A stretch of 64,000 nt of DNA from G965232465 sp965232465 (GCA_965232465.1 OZ246977.1:558001-622000); one strand, 5' to 3'. Positions 46,072 through 55,954 are shown, counted from the stretch's first letter. Translations and numbers: made by a program. The notes: generated by a model not told the origin, from the letters alone.

Positions 46072-46671
46072 CACAGCTAGGTAAACCGCCTTGTTGATAA
46101 TAACATGGGTATCACGGGTTTTAATGTGTATACAGTCCAGATAAACAATGGGATAAATACTATTAAGCGGTCTGTTTTGCCATGCGTTAATGTCATCTAT
46201 GACTTTGTCCGTAACAGTTGAAATCAATTCATGGGACACTTCTGTTCCATAAATCTCATAAATATATTGCTGTATTTCCCGCATAGTCATGCCACGGGCG
46301 TACATGGATATAACTTTATCATCAAAGCCATCAAATCGCCGAGCATTTTTTGGAATAAACTGGGGTTCATAATCGTTATCTCTGTCCCGTGGTATGCGTA
46401 AATTTAAACTATCATTGTCACTGATAACGGTTTTGGAGTAATGTCCATTACGGCGATTTGTAGTACTTTTGGGGGATTTATCATGCTTTTGATAGCCAAG
46501 GTGATGTTCCATTTCCCCGTCAAGGATACCGTTGGCAAGGCTTTGTTTCAAAGATTGAAAAAAGCCATCAGCACCAAACAATTCCTGCCCTTCGGCTTGT
46601 TGCAATAGTTGCTTGATCAAATCAGGGTTAATCTCTGGTCTAGTATTTAACTTCTTGGTTCTTTTCGTCAT
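46072..46671 (-). pseudogene. IS256-family transposase, N-terminal half
   Basis: The first 200 or so codons are nearly identical to the complete copy at 57288-58529 (a few substitutions such as V for I). The frame stops matching at CTAGCTGTG, where the end of the IS3 element begins; the catalytic C-terminal half is absent. Non-functional remnant. Confidence 0.92.
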
Positions 46672-46693
46672 AAGTAAGTCTCCTTAATTCTGT

Positions 46694-46729
46694 ATGTGTT
46701 ATATTGGGAATATTCCCAATATAACACAT
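46694..46729. repeat. 36-bp perfect palindrome in IS256 (copy 1)
   Basis: Symmetrical around GGGAATATTCCC. Lies between the terminal repeat and the transposase start; the same palindrome occurs at 57230-57265. Probably blocks impinging transcription or regulates the transposase. Confidence 0.85.
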
Positions 46730-46770
46730 GGGTTAATAAAGTCTACTTACACAAACTTTCTGACATACCC

Positions 46771-47016
46771 GTATTATTTATATTTTTTAGTATTTATACT
46801 TTCTTTTTAATTTTTTCACATATCTGCAATGTAAAAATAGAAGAAATAGAGTGTATATTTATTGTAGCAGTAGCAGTTGTAGCGATATTTATTTTTATTT
46901 TATACTTAAATCTTTTGAATACAATGTGTATGAGAACTAAAAAAATGTCAGATTGTAATGTAAATTATAAATTTGAGACACGGAAGGCAAAAAATAACAT
47001 TCATAAAAAATGTTAA
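46771..47016 (+). pseudogene. Small membrane-protein gene remnant, copy A
   Basis: Open frame of about 81 codons cut at its 5' end by the IS256 terminus. Two hydrophobic segments (VLFIFFSIYTFFLIFSHIC and CIFIVAVAVVAIFIFILYL) are followed by a basic tail KMSDCNVNYKFETRKAK. The last 60 residues and the DNA after the stop closely match copy B at 48674-48850. Function unknown. Confidence 0.6.
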
Positions 47017-47039
47017 GATTTTACAGAATAATACAGAGG

Positions 47040-47392
47040 TGGTTCCCCTTGTTAGGACAGTACTAAGCCTACTTTAAGCTTCACTTATGTGGTTAAATAT
47101 GTATATTCTCATGTATAAGTGTAGCCGTAGGCGGAACTTCTTTTGCATGAGAATGCATTGTATATGTTTCTGCGGGTGTTGTCAAACCGAAATGTGAATG
47201 GGGTCTATCTTGGTTGTAAAATTTAAGCCATTTTCTTATGCTTGCCTTAGCCATTACACCGCTGGTAAATGCTTGCAAATAAACACATTCATACTTCAAT
47301 GATTTCCAAAATCTTTCAATTATGACATTATCCTTCCAACACCCTTTACCATCCATAGATATACGAATACCATTATCTTTTAAGGTATTCCG
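47040..47392 (-). mobile_element. IS3-family element fragment (copy 2 of the 44762 element)
   Basis: Right-hand 350 bp of the same IS3 as copy 1, inverted, including the end TGGTTCCCC and the 3' part of orfB (47093-47356; nearly identical, one E to A change). It is broken at 47392 by the next IS. Confidence 0.9.
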
Positions 47393-47447
47393 TGACCAGC
47401 CCCACTGATTTGGTCCATTTTTAGGTTAGCACTTTTTTGCTCTATTG

Positions 47448-48323
47448 TCAATGATATTTGTCATGTAGCGTAGCGGAATGACGGATGTCATTGACAATGG
47501 GCTGCGTTTTTGGCACTGGTGGATTGTACCCCAACGCACTATGCGGACGGATATGATTGTATTCATACCGCCAGTTTTCTATGACAGCTTGTGCCTCAGT
47601 TAAAGTATCAAATATCTCCCTGTTCAAGCACTCATCCCGAAGTTTACCATTAAAACTTTCATTATAACCATTCTGCCATGGACTGCCCTTATCAATATAT
47701 GCTGTATCCACCTGCATACGCTTCAACCAACCTTGTAGCATATGGGCTATAAATTCGGATCCATTGTCAGAACGGATATGCTTAGGCATACCTTTTGTGA
47801 TAAACAACCTGCCCATAATATCCAATACATCCGTACTGTTCAGTTTATGCCGAACATCAATGGTTAAGCATTCTCGGCTATGTTCATCTATAACCGTTAA
47901 TATTTTAATGCTTTTACCACTTCTGAGTTTGTCATGCACAAAATCATAACTCCATATATGATTTTGATACTCAGGACGAAGTTTAATACAGCTCCCATCA
48001 CCAGCATTTGAACTGCGGGGTTTGGGTATTTTCTGTGGCACTTGTAGTCCCTCCTTCTTCCAAAGCCGTTCAATCCGTTTATGGTTTACACACCAACCAT
48101 AATTTTTTAATAAGGCACATATCCGCCGATAACCATATCTAGGGTATTTTTGTGCTAGACGGTGCATATCTGATATTAAACGGCTTTCCTCATCAACATC
48201 TCGTTTCACATAACGAACCGTAGAGCGATGTGTCTTGAATAAACTACATAAACGCCGTTCTGATACATTGTAAAAAAACTTGGCTTTGCCAATAAAGCTT
48301 TTTACCCCGCCAGCACCTACCAC
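47448..48323 (-). CDS. IS3-family transposase OrfB (second element)
   Basis: 291 residues starting at GTG within orfA. Integrase core with DDE residues in WSYDFVHDKL, RSDNGSEF and NESFNGKLRDE; the N-terminal YPRYGYRRICALLKNYGW is the usual HTH_21. Frame intact; expressed by frameshift from orfA. Confidence 0.93.
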   Translation of the reverse strand: MVGAGGVKSFIGKAKFFYNVSERRLCSLFKTHRSTVRYVKRDVDEESRLISDMHRLAQKYPRYGYRRICALLKNYGWCVNHKRIERLWKKEGLQVPQKIPKPRSSNAGDGSCIKLRPEYQNHIWSYDFVHDKLRSGKSIKILTVIDEHSRECLTIDVRHKLNSTDVLDIMGRLFITKGMPKHIRSDNGSEFIAHMLQGWLKRMQVDTAYIDKGSPWQNGYNESFNGKLRDECLNREIFDTLTEAQAVIENWRYEYNHIRPHSALGYNPPVPKTQPIVNDIRHSATLHDKYH

Positions 48324-48601
48324 TTTCCCGAGTTAAATTCCTTTAAGATTTGATTGTCTAAACTCAAATCAGCAACAAGCTTCTTTAAACGGGCATTCTC
48401 ATCCAATAATGCTTTTAAATCTTTGGCATGATTAACATCCATACCACCATATTGTTTGCGCCACTTGTAATAAGTCGCATCTGATATGCCTAAATCACGG
48501 CACATAACACTGACTGTCATACCTGATGATAACTTAATCTCTGCATCCCGTAATATACGGATAATTTGTTCTATACTCCGGGCTTTCCTATTCTTTGACA
48601 T
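48317..48601 (-). CDS. IS3-family transposase OrfA (second element)
   Basis: 94 residues, HTH_Tnp_1 (MTVSVMCRDLGISDATYYKW) plus leucine-rich coil (LLDENARLKKLVADLSLDNQ). Overlaps orfB by 7 bases. Confidence 0.92.
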   Translation of the reverse strand: MSKNRKARSIEQIIRILRDAEIKLSSGMTVSVMCRDLGISDATYYKWRKQYGGMDVNHAKDLKALLDENARLKKLVADLSLDNQILKEFNSGKW

Positions 48602-48673
48602 CTTAAAATCCTTTCATAATTTAGATAAAGCAATACTAACTTATTTTTGGACCAATTTATAGGGGGCAGGTCA

Positions 48674-48850
48674 AAAATAAAAGAAATAGCGTGTATATTC
48701 ATTGTAGTAGTAGCAGTTGTAGCTACATTCATTTTTATTTTATACTTAAATCTTTTGGATATAAATATGATATGTATAAAAACCAAAAAAATGTCAGATT
48801 GTGATGTAAATTATAAATTTGAGACACGGAAGGCAAAAAAACACTCATAA
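48674..48850 (+). pseudogene. Small membrane-protein gene remnant, copy B
   Basis: Begins exactly at the IS3 end, so its 5' part is lost. One hydrophobic segment (CIFIVVVAVVATFIFILYL) and the tail KMSDCDVNYKFETRKAK. Closely similar to copy A but diverged, so the duplication predates the insertions. The shared similarity extends past the stop to about 48880. Confidence 0.6.
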
Positions 48851-48913
48851 AAAATGTTAAGATGTTACAGAATAATACAATTTTACTTTATAAAGTGAAA
48901 TAAGAGATGTCCT

Positions 48914-49252
48914 TTAATTCCCTTCGCCCGGTTGTTTACTAAAATATTTTTCGAATTTGCCTTCGACACCATTCATTTCGTCTGCGTTGGGGAAGGGATC
49001 TCTTTTTTCGCTGATATTAGGCCAGATTTCTGAAAATTCTCGGTTCATTTCCAACCATTGTTCCGCTTGTTCGTCTGTGTCGGAAAATATGGCTTCGGCG
49101 GGGCATTCTGGTTCACAGACGCCACAGTCTATGCATTCATCAGGATGGATAACCAGCGTATTTTCCCCCACATAAAAGCAATCGACGGGGCATACATCGA
49201 CACAATCCGTGTATACGCACATGATACAATTTTCGCCCACTACATATGTCAT
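48914..49252 (-). CDS. fdxA: 7Fe ferredoxin FdxA
   Basis: 112 residues carrying one [3Fe-4S] and one [4Fe-4S] cluster. Cys at 9, 12, 17, 21, 25, 40, 43, 46 and 50, the pattern of Azotobacter ferredoxin I. The C-terminal extension (SEKRDPFPNADEMNGVEGKF) is typical of proteobacterial FdxA. Low-potential electron carrier in the cytoplasm. GGGGA precedes the ATG. Confidence 0.96.
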   Translation of the reverse strand: MTYVVGENCIMCVYTDCVDVCPVDCFYVGENTLVIHPDECIDCGVCEPECPAEAIFSDTDEQAEQWLEMNREFSEIWPNISEKRDPFPNADEMNGVEGKFEKYFSKQPGEGN

Positions 49253-49277
49253 ATTTGTATTCCCCGTGGGTATTCCT

Positions 49278-50864
49278 TTAATGTTTAAAGTGTCGCATAT
49301 TTGTAAACACCATGGTGATACCAGCTTTGTTGGCCGTGTCTATGACTTCTTGGTCGTTGCGGCTGCCCCCTGGTTGGATAATGGCGGTTGCCCCCGATTG
49401 CACACATAATTCCAATGCATCTTTAAATGGAAAGAACGCATCGGATGCGACCACAGAGCCCATACAGCCTAAGAACTTATTACCTTTTTCTGCCCCCAGT
49501 CTTGCCGAATCTATACGGGACATTTGCCCCGCCCCAATGCCGACAGTTTGCCCATTTTTTGCATATACAATCGCATTTGATTTTACATGCTTACACGCCT
49601 TCCACGCAAATATCAAATCCGCCCACTCCCTATCCGTCGGGACACGGTCGGTTACCACTTTACAATCGCCCTGTTTTACCATGCCACAATCCCGTGATTG
49701 CACCAACAGACCACCAGCAAGGTGTTTTATCACATTCCCCCCATCGTGGGTATTACAGATGGCACCTGTTGCTAACAAGCGCAAATTTTCCCATGAGGAT
49801 AAAACCTCAATCGCTTCGTCGGTGAACGATGGGGCAATAATGACTTCCAAGAAAATTTGCCCCAAATTATTGGTAAAATCCATATCAACAGTCTTGTTAA
49901 ACGCCACAATTCCCCCAAAGGCCGACTCAGGGTCACAGGCTAATGCCTTTTGCCACGCATCGGCAACCGATTCCCCAATGGCAATGCCACAGGGATTGGC
50001 ATGCTTTATAATTGCACATGCAGGGGTCTTTTTGTATTCACACACCATTTCAAACGCCGCATCCGCATCGTTTAAGTTATTATATGACAATTTCTTGCCT
50101 TGTAATTGTTTTGATTTTGTTACTCCATGGCGGTTTTCATGGGTTTCATACAAAGCCGATTTTTGATGGGGATTTTCCCCATATCGTAATTGTTGTTTTA
50201 ATGTTCCCACCGCAAAAATAGTTTGAGGCGTGTCCTCCCCCATACTTTTACACATCCAATTGGCGATATGGCTGTCGTACATTGCCGTGTGGCTGAACGC
50301 AGATAACGCCAATTTACGGCGTGTTTTTAAAGTGGTCGCCCCATCGTTGTTGTGCATTTCGTTTAATATGGTTTGATATTGGCTATTATCGGTAATAATG
50401 GTTGTATGTTTATGGTTTTTTGCACACGAACGTACCATAGAGGGTCCGCCAATATCAATACTTTCAATACAGTCTTCGAAACTGGCACCAGATTCCACCA
50501 TATGCACAAATGGATATAAATTAACCACCACCATATCGATCGGTGATATGTAATGTGCCTCCATTGATAGCATGTGTTTTTGATTGTCCCTGTCCGCTAA
50601 TATCCCCCCGTGCACCAAAGGGTGTAAAGTTTTAACCCGTCCATCCATAATTTCCGGAAATCCCGTATAGGATGACACATCGGTAATCGGAATATTAGCT
50701 TCTTTTAACGCCCGTGCTGTCCCCCCAGTCGACAAGATATGCACATCGTGTTTTATCAACCCTTCGACAAAATCAATAAGTCCCATTTTATCGGATACAG
50801 ATATAAGTGCCCGTACAATTTTAACATTTGTGCCTTCAACTTTAACATCTTTGTTTTCAACCAT
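49278..50864 (-). CDS. purH: Bifunctional purine biosynthesis protein PurH
   Basis: Performs the last two steps to IMP: AICAR formylation and cyclisation. 528 residues. The N-terminal MGS-like IMP cyclohydrolase has ALISVSDKMGL, LSTGGTARAL and KTLHPLVHGGILADRD. The transformylase has LRYGENPHQKSALY, KHANPCGIA and GSVVASDAFFPF. The first 17 residues precede the usual start. Conserved order rpe-heparinase-purH. Confidence 0.97.
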   Translation of the reverse strand: MVENKDVKVEGTNVKIVRALISVSDKMGLIDFVEGLIKHDVHILSTGGTARALKEANIPITDVSSYTGFPEIMDGRVKTLHPLVHGGILADRDNQKHMLSMEAHYISPIDMVVVNLYPFVHMVESGASFEDCIESIDIGGPSMVRSCAKNHKHTTIITDNSQYQTILNEMHNNDGATTLKTRRKLALSAFSHTAMYDSHIANWMCKSMGEDTPQTIFAVGTLKQQLRYGENPHQKSALYETHENRHGVTKSKQLQGKKLSYNNLNDADAAFEMVCEYKKTPACAIIKHANPCGIAIGESVADAWQKALACDPESAFGGIVAFNKTVDMDFTNNLGQIFLEVIIAPSFTDEAIEVLSSWENLRLLATGAICNTHDGGNVIKHLAGGLLVQSRDCGMVKQGDCKVVTDRVPTDREWADLIFAWKACKHVKSNAIVYAKNGQTVGIGAGQMSRIDSARLGAEKGNKFLGCMGSVVASDAFFPFKDALELCVQSGATAIIQPGGSRNDQEVIDTANKAGITMVFTNMRHFKH

Positions 50865-50955
50865 GTAATATATTCCTTATTATTGTATATAGCCTGTGTC
50901 CTTGTAGTATACTGTTTGATTTTAATATCCATATATACCACATTTCACAGAAAAA

Positions 50956-52581
50956 TCACCCTTTATCTAAATGAAAAGACCAGTCGATGTGTATTTGTTT
51001 TTCCCCCAGTATTTCTGGGGTAAAATGTTGTTTTAAAACAATCTGTTGCGTAGGTTTATACATATGATTTTCATCGATATAATAACTTTTTTCAATATAA
51101 ATTTGGCAATTTTTCGCTTTAAATATAAGAAAATGTTTCGCCTTGTTTAAAATCAAAACCACCTGTCTGGATTCTAATATTGTCACTCGTATATTGGGGT
51201 GTAGGTGAAATCGCACGGCAATATCCATCGGCTGGACCAAGGAAAAATCGTTCTTAAATACCACTGAATCCCGTCCGCACATGATATGTCCATTTGTGTG
51301 CATCCCGATGTGGCGTTCGACTTTGACCCCAAACACTTTTTCGTATGCTGTGTGGGCGGTTTTAAGTACTTTCCAATCGCCTATATCTTGCGATTTTGTG
51401 TTGATCACATGGGGGGTATAGTCCTTTTTTCTGAAATTTTTGTGTTGTAATTTATGAATGGGTATTGTATTGGTGTTGTTGATAACCAATACATTGTGGG
51501 CGGCAGAATACTGGCACTTAATCCCCATACTTTGTGTATATCCACAGGCAACACATATGGGGTGTCCTTTATAATACAGGGTGATACCCAGTATGCCCCC
51601 ATTATCGGTGGAATGCCCCATACGAGTTTGGGCGTCAAGGTATACATTAAGTGCAGGCGTTTTGTACATAAAATATCCACTGTGATATAACGCAGGTACA
51701 ATATGGCGTTCTTTTTTAAATGAGTTTTCTATCATATGATATGCATAATTTAAGGCACTGGTCCCCGCCATATGGGAAAAATCCTTATTTACATTATAAA
51801 AAAATCGCACCACTTGCCACATTTTATCCACATATGAATCCAGTATTTCTGGAACATCAGCTTGCATTTTATGCAGGCTAGCACGCACATATACACAGAT
51901 TTTTAATACTTCTAGGTGCGTAGGCAAATGTCCTCGAACAAATCCATCTTCGTCGATAATAGTCTCTAAAATCGTTGTAAATTTTTTTAATAACTGGGAA
52001 ATGGGCAAGTCTTCATCACCAATACTTAATCCCGTACAAATAATCGCCCGTAAATTTTGTAATTGTTGTATATGCGTTTGGGGGGGGTGAAACATAGACG
52101 CATTGGATACATATTGCAAATACTGATAATGTATGGCGATGATATGATGAAAGTGTTGGCGATCCGTATGTGATATGCCCATGACTAACGATTCATAATG
52201 GCTCAGCCATGTACATAGGCGTTTTGCGGTAATATCTGTGTGCCATGCGGAAAAATCCATTTTGTAAGTTGTATGCCACTGCATAATCCATGACATACAT
52301 TTTTTAAACTCGACCGACGATCGAATATGTAACATCCATTCAAAACTGTGGGCATGTTGTATCCATGCGTCGGGGGTTTGTGGGGGGTATGCAAAGGGGG
52401 TATCATGGGTGATAACCGTGTGCCCTTGCCATGTAAAAGTACCTTGTTGATACAAATCTCCTTTATTGGCATCTGACGACCAACACTTGGGTAACTCCTG
52501 AACTTTTTGCACAAGATTCTTATGAGACTTAAACGCCCGCCACAGGTTAATTTTATATAAAAAGTGGTGAAATATGGACAT
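50956..52581 (-). CDS. Heparinase II/III-family protein
   Basis: 541 residues. An alpha-helical N-terminal half (WLSHYESLVMG, DGFVRGHLPTHLEVL) and a beta-rich C-terminal half (SYYIDENHMYKPTQQIVL). Family members are polysaccharide lyases; the alphaproteobacterial member next to purH is conserved but its substrate is uncharacterised. Starts 14 bases after rpe and is probably cotranscribed. The call rests on context plus overall layout. Confidence 0.78.
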   Translation of the reverse strand: MSIFHHFLYKINLWRAFKSHKNLVQKVQELPKCWSSDANKGDLYQQGTFTWQGHTVITHDTPFAYPPQTPDAWIQHAHSFEWMLHIRSSVEFKKCMSWIMQWHTTYKMDFSAWHTDITAKRLCTWLSHYESLVMGISHTDRQHFHHIIAIHYQYLQYVSNASMFHPPQTHIQQLQNLRAIICTGLSIGDEDLPISQLLKKFTTILETIIDEDGFVRGHLPTHLEVLKICVYVRASLHKMQADVPEILDSYVDKMWQVVRFFYNVNKDFSHMAGTSALNYAYHMIENSFKKERHIVPALYHSGYFMYKTPALNVYLDAQTRMGHSTDNGGILGITLYYKGHPICVACGYTQSMGIKCQYSAAHNVLVINNTNTIPIHKLQHKNFRKKDYTPHVINTKSQDIGDWKVLKTAHTAYEKVFGVKVERHIGMHTNGHIMCGRDSVVFKNDFSLVQPMDIAVRFHLHPNIRVTILESRQVVLILNKAKHFLIFKAKNCQIYIEKSYYIDENHMYKPTQQIVLKQHFTPEILGEKQIHIDWSFHLDKG

Positions 52582-52595
52582 TTGTTTGGGGCATC

Positions 52596-53243
52596 TTATG
52601 CGGTACGCATATTATATATGGCACTTTGGTAACATGGGGTATTAAATATGGCCGTACCAGCAACCAATACATTTGCCCCAGCGGCTTTGACAAATGGCGA
52701 GGTATCAATGGTAATGCCCCCATCCACTTGAATATCAATGGGGCGGTTTTGCGTATCTGCCATATGGCGAATGGTGCGGATTTTATCACATTGATTATAC
52801 ATAAATTTTTGTCCACCAAACCCGGGGTACACAGTCATAACCACAATATAATCCACCACATCGATTATGGGCAATAAGGCTGTGGCGGGTGTATCAGGGG
52901 AAATGGCAACCCCCCCCCATAAACCCGCATGTTTGATTTTTGCCAAACATTTTTCAATGTCATCCGTTTCAATGTGGGCGGAAATACTGTCGGCACCTGC
53001 GTCGATAAACGCATTTAAGTATGGCATCACAGGGTCAATCATCAAATGTACATCCATGCGTTTTTTGCTGTGCGGTTTTATTGCCTGTAACACACATGCA
53101 CCAAATGAAATATTCGGCACAAAGTGTCCATCCATAACATCGATATGAATCCAATCACACCCCCCCATATCAATGGATTGTATTTCCTGTTGCAAATTGG
53201 CAAAATCACAGGCTAAAATAGAAGGGGCAATTTTAATATCCAT
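52596..53243 (-). CDS. rpe: Ribulose-phosphate 3-epimerase
   Basis: 215-residue TIM barrel. Seen: IAPSILACDF, DWIHIDVMDGHFVPN, VMTVYPGFGGQKF and IQVDGGI. Interconverts ribulose- and xylulose-5-phosphate. A nine-C run (52910-52918) lies in the frame. Confidence 0.97.
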   Translation of the reverse strand: MDIKIAPSILACDFANLQQEIQSIDMGGCDWIHIDVMDGHFVPNISFGACVLQAIKPHSKKRMDVHLMIDPVMPYLNAFIDAGADSISAHIETDDIEKCLAKIKHAGLWGGVAISPDTPATALLPIIDVVDYIVVMTVYPGFGGQKFMYNQCDKIRTIRHMADTQNRPIDIQVDGGITIDTSPFVKAAGANVLVAGTAIFNTPCYQSAIYNMRTA

Positions 53244-53261
53244 AAAACATATTTCAAATAC

Positions 53262-54158
53262 TTATTTTGCGGTTGGGATATGTTTTGGATTTACCAATTG
53301 TACATGGCAAATCCGTCTGGGGTCGCTTTTTTCAATGACGAATTGTAACCCAGAATGTTCGTGGGTAATCACTTCGCCCAAATTGGGTACCCGTGCACTG
53401 ATAAATACTAACAATCCCCCTAGCGTGTCAAAATCTTCGTCTTTTTCATCATCGGACAGCACCAATCCGAAAGTATTTTCTAAATCCACCAATTCCATAC
53501 GGGTATCCATGCTGACGGTACCATCAGGATTTTCAATATACATCACTTCTTGGACATCGTGTTCATCAATAATATCGCCAACAATTTCTTCCACCACATC
53601 TTCAATGGTTACAAGCCCATCGACCCCTCCAAATTCATCGATAACAATCGCCACATGTTGGCGATTTATCTGCATCTTCAGCATTAAATCCAATGCCCGC
53701 ATACTAGGCACAACAAATATAACCGGTCTAAGCAAAGCGGTAATAGGTGTATGTTTTTTGGATATGGCGGATAACAGCATATCTTTAATATGCACCATGC
53801 CAATCACATTATCCAAATCACCATCATACACAGGATATCGGCTGTGGGGGTGTTGGGCAACAAAACGGGCGGACTTTTCCACCGACCATTTCGAATCCAC
53901 TTGGCGTATCTGTGCCCTTGGAATCATAATATCTTTGACCGTACAATCCCCAATATTTAAAATATTTTTAATTAAGGCTTGTTCATCATGGCTGAGCGGT
54001 TCATCCCGTTCATCTTGTTCGATAAGTAAATTTTCCAAACTTTCACGACGAACCCCATCGTTATTATCCCGTCCGATAAGGGACCTAAGCAATGCAAATA
54101 CACCGCTGTTTTTTTGCGAAGGGGCGGTGGGGGGCTGCATATGTGATTCTGTGTTCAT
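53262..54158 (-). CDS. CorC/HlyC-type CBS-domain protein
   Basis: 298 residues: a CBS pair (about 75-200; IMIPRAQIRQVD, VVPSMRALDLMLKMQ, DEFGGVDGLVTIEDVVEEI) and the C-terminal CorC_HlyC domain (about 210-290). No membrane DUF21 part, so it is the short cytoplasmic form found with ybeY. Linked to Mg/Co efflux and ribosome maturation operons. Confidence 0.92.
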   Translation of the reverse strand: MNTESHMQPPTAPSQKNSGVFALLRSLIGRDNNDGVRRESLENLLIEQDERDEPLSHDEQALIKNILNIGDCTVKDIMIPRAQIRQVDSKWSVEKSARFVAQHPHSRYPVYDGDLDNVIGMVHIKDMLLSAISKKHTPITALLRPVIFVVPSMRALDLMLKMQINRQHVAIVIDEFGGVDGLVTIEDVVEEIVGDIIDEHDVQEVMYIENPDGTVSMDTRMELVDLENTFGLVLSDDEKDEDFDTLGGLLVFISARVPNLGEVITHEHSGLQFVIEKSDPRRICHVQLVNPKHIPTAK

Positions 54159-54230
54159 ATATTTTGTAATGCTCCTAATGTATCATATGGGTATTTTATG
54201 ATATTTTTATCAAATTGTAAAGGGGAGTAT

Positions 54231-54731
54231 TTACAAAGCATCCACCAAAGCGTTAAAATAGGGATCCCCAATCTGCATTTTTGCCAATATAAACCGTTCC
54301 AGATCTTCCATTTGTTCCGCTTTATCGTCTGTTTGATGGTCAAATCCAAGCAAATGCAACATACCATGCACCACCAAATGAATACAGTGGCTTAGCGGGG
54401 TTTTGCATTGGGTTTCTGATTGTTGAATCAAGGTATCGTATGATATTATAATATCCCCCAAATTTTCCACCATATCCGCCATCATATACTTGTCACGGGC
54501 GGGAAAAGATAATACATTTGTCGGTTTGTCTGTGTGGCGGTATGTGTTGTTCAGGTCTTGGACAAATGAATCGTTTGCCAACACCACGGACACTTCGCAC
54601 ATCCCCATATCAAATAAGGCGATGGTGGTTTTAATGGCGTGCACGATATGGGCGTGTAGCGAATCTTTTATCCCCCAGTCGTGCGTATTCCATGCGGGGT
54701 GTTGTATGGTGATATCGACAGTTATGGTCAT
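54231..54731 (-). CDS. ybeY: Endoribonuclease YbeY
   Basis: 166 residues with the zinc motif His122-x3-His126-x5-His132 (HGMLHLLGFDH) and TNVLSFPA. Matures 16S rRNA 3' ends and monitors 70S quality. Starts three bases after phoH. Confidence 0.96.
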   Translation of the reverse strand: MTITVDITIQHPAWNTHDWGIKDSLHAHIVHAIKTTIALFDMGMCEVSVVLANDSFVQDLNNTYRHTDKPTNVLSFPARDKYMMADMVENLGDIIISYDTLIQQSETQCKTPLSHCIHLVVHGMLHLLGFDHQTDDKAEQMEDLERFILAKMQIGDPYFNALVDAL

Positions 54732-54734
54732 GGC

Positions 54735-55682
54735 TTACTGTGTATCTGCGGTTTCGTATGCGGATACGATTTTGCCGACCAATGGATGCCGTACCACATC
54801 CGATGCTTGAAAATATGTGATATGTATATCGTTGATGTCGGATAATAAATCGGTGGCTTGTCGCAACCCAGATATGACTCTGGGGGGTAAATCCACTTGC
54901 GATATATCACCGGTTATAACCATTTTTGTCCCCCGTCCCAATCGAGTTAAAAACATTTTCATTTGCATGCTAGTGGTATTTTGGGCTTCGTCCAAAATAA
55001 CACAGGCATTTTTTAAGGTACGCCCACGCATATATGCAAGGGGGGCAATTTCAATATCAGTACTTTCCATTTTACGATGTACCAAATCCACCGACATACA
55101 ATCATATAACGCATCGTATATGGGGCGTAAATACGGATCGACTTTTTCTTTTAGGTCCCCCGGCAAAAACCCAAGATTTTCCCCCGCCTCAACCACCGGT
55201 CGGGTGATAATGATTTTATCCACATGATTACGATTTAACAACGACACAGCGTGTGCCACCGCTAAATATGTTTTTCCGGTACCCGCCGGTCCAATACCAA
55301 AACATAATGTATTGGATTGCATGGCTTGGATATACGATACCTGCCGTGGGGAACAGCCTTTAATCGTTTTTTGTGGGGTGATGATTTGGGCATTTGCAAT
55401 ATCACCCAATACATCCGATTCTGTGTGGGCAAAACGAAGGGCGGTGTCCACATCAGATGGGTCAATTTCACCTGTGGATTTTGCTTTGTCATGTAGAAAT
55501 TTTATGGCATTTATAGCATGCCTGACCTGTACATCAATACCCGAAAAGGTTAACACACCGCCACGGCTGTGAATACGAATATTAAAATATTTTTCCAATT
55601 GGGATATGTGGCTGTTACAACACCCCATTACCAATGGTAACAATCGGTTATCTTGTATTTCAAAGCGTTCTGTGTATGGCAT
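54735..55682 (-). CDS. phoH: PhoH-family ATPase
   Basis: 315 residues: N-terminal KH-like region (1-65), Walker A GIGPAGTGKTY (129-139) and Walker B VILDEAQNT. RNA-related ATPase usually coupled to ybeY and corC, as here. miaB, often upstream in this class, is absent. Confidence 0.95.
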   Translation of the reverse strand: MPYTERFEIQDNRLLPLVMGCCNSHISQLEKYFNIRIHSRGGVLTFSGIDVQVRHAINAIKFLHDKAKSTGEIDPSDVDTALRFAHTESDVLGDIANAQIITPQKTIKGCSPRQVSYIQAMQSNTLCFGIGPAGTGKTYLAVAHAVSLLNRNHVDKIIITRPVVEAGENLGFLPGDLKEKVDPYLRPIYDALYDCMSVDLVHRKMESTDIEIAPLAYMRGRTLKNACVILDEAQNTTSMQMKMFLTRLGRGTKMVITGDISQVDLPPRVISGLRQATDLLSDINDIHITYFQASDVVRHPLVGKIVSAYETADTQ

Positions 55683-55697
55683 ATGTTTATAAAATGT

Positions 55698-55720
55698 AGG
55701 CTCTACTATTTTGGCTTATT
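55698..55720. repeat. 25-bp-class direct repeat, left copy
   Basis: AGGCTCTA-CTATTTTGGCTTATT. Matches 58922-58946 at about 22 of 25 positions, same orientation, so the pair brackets the whole membrane-protein locus. The right copy adjoins a transposase relic, so these may be old IS ends. Confidence 0.5.
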
Positions 55721-55849
55721 TATTTTTTCCATAAACTATGTAATACCACATTTAAATCGTTTTGTCTATTATTAAACCGCCACCGCCACTTTTTTAAGTG
55801 AAAAATGAACATATCATCGGTTTGTTTAAGGATTTTCCTATTTTCCTAA

Positions 55850-55878
55850 TTGACAAACTATAGAGAAGATGGTACAGT
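55850..55878 (+). promoter_or_regulatory. Near-consensus sigma-70 promoter
   Basis: TTGACA (55850-55855), 17-base spacer, TACAGT (55873-55878), about 77 bases upstream of the ATG at 55955. Best promoter match in the window, driving the membrane-protein locus. Confidence 0.65.
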
Positions 55879-55954
55879 GCACTGGTTGTGTGTATTTTGC
55901 TTGCGATTACATGCAATTTTACATATGTTAACTCAGAAGTATTAAGAGAGTTGT

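Larger units (their letters stand above)
46072..46770 (-). mobile_element. Truncated IS256-family element
   Basis: Retains the transposase 5' half, a 36-bp perfect palindrome (46694-46729) and one terminal repeat, which reads GGGTATGTCAGAAAG on the minus strand and ends at 46770. The other end is lost at the IS3 junction. Confidence 0.9.
47393..48673 (-). mobile_element. Second IS3-family element, complete
   Basis: 1281 bp with terminal repeats TGACCAGCCCC (47393) and, inverted, TGACCTGCCCC (ending 48673), both continuing to TTGGTCCA. This end sequence and the transposase style resemble the IS407/IS51 side of the family. No target duplication: CCG on the left, AAA on the right, so deletions accompanied or followed insertion. 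Confidence 0.88.

Noticed and set aside
53173..54201. 342-codon plus-strand frame opposite corC
   Set aside because: The opposite strand encodes a clear CBS/CorC protein; the plus frame is Ser/Ile-rich with no motif.
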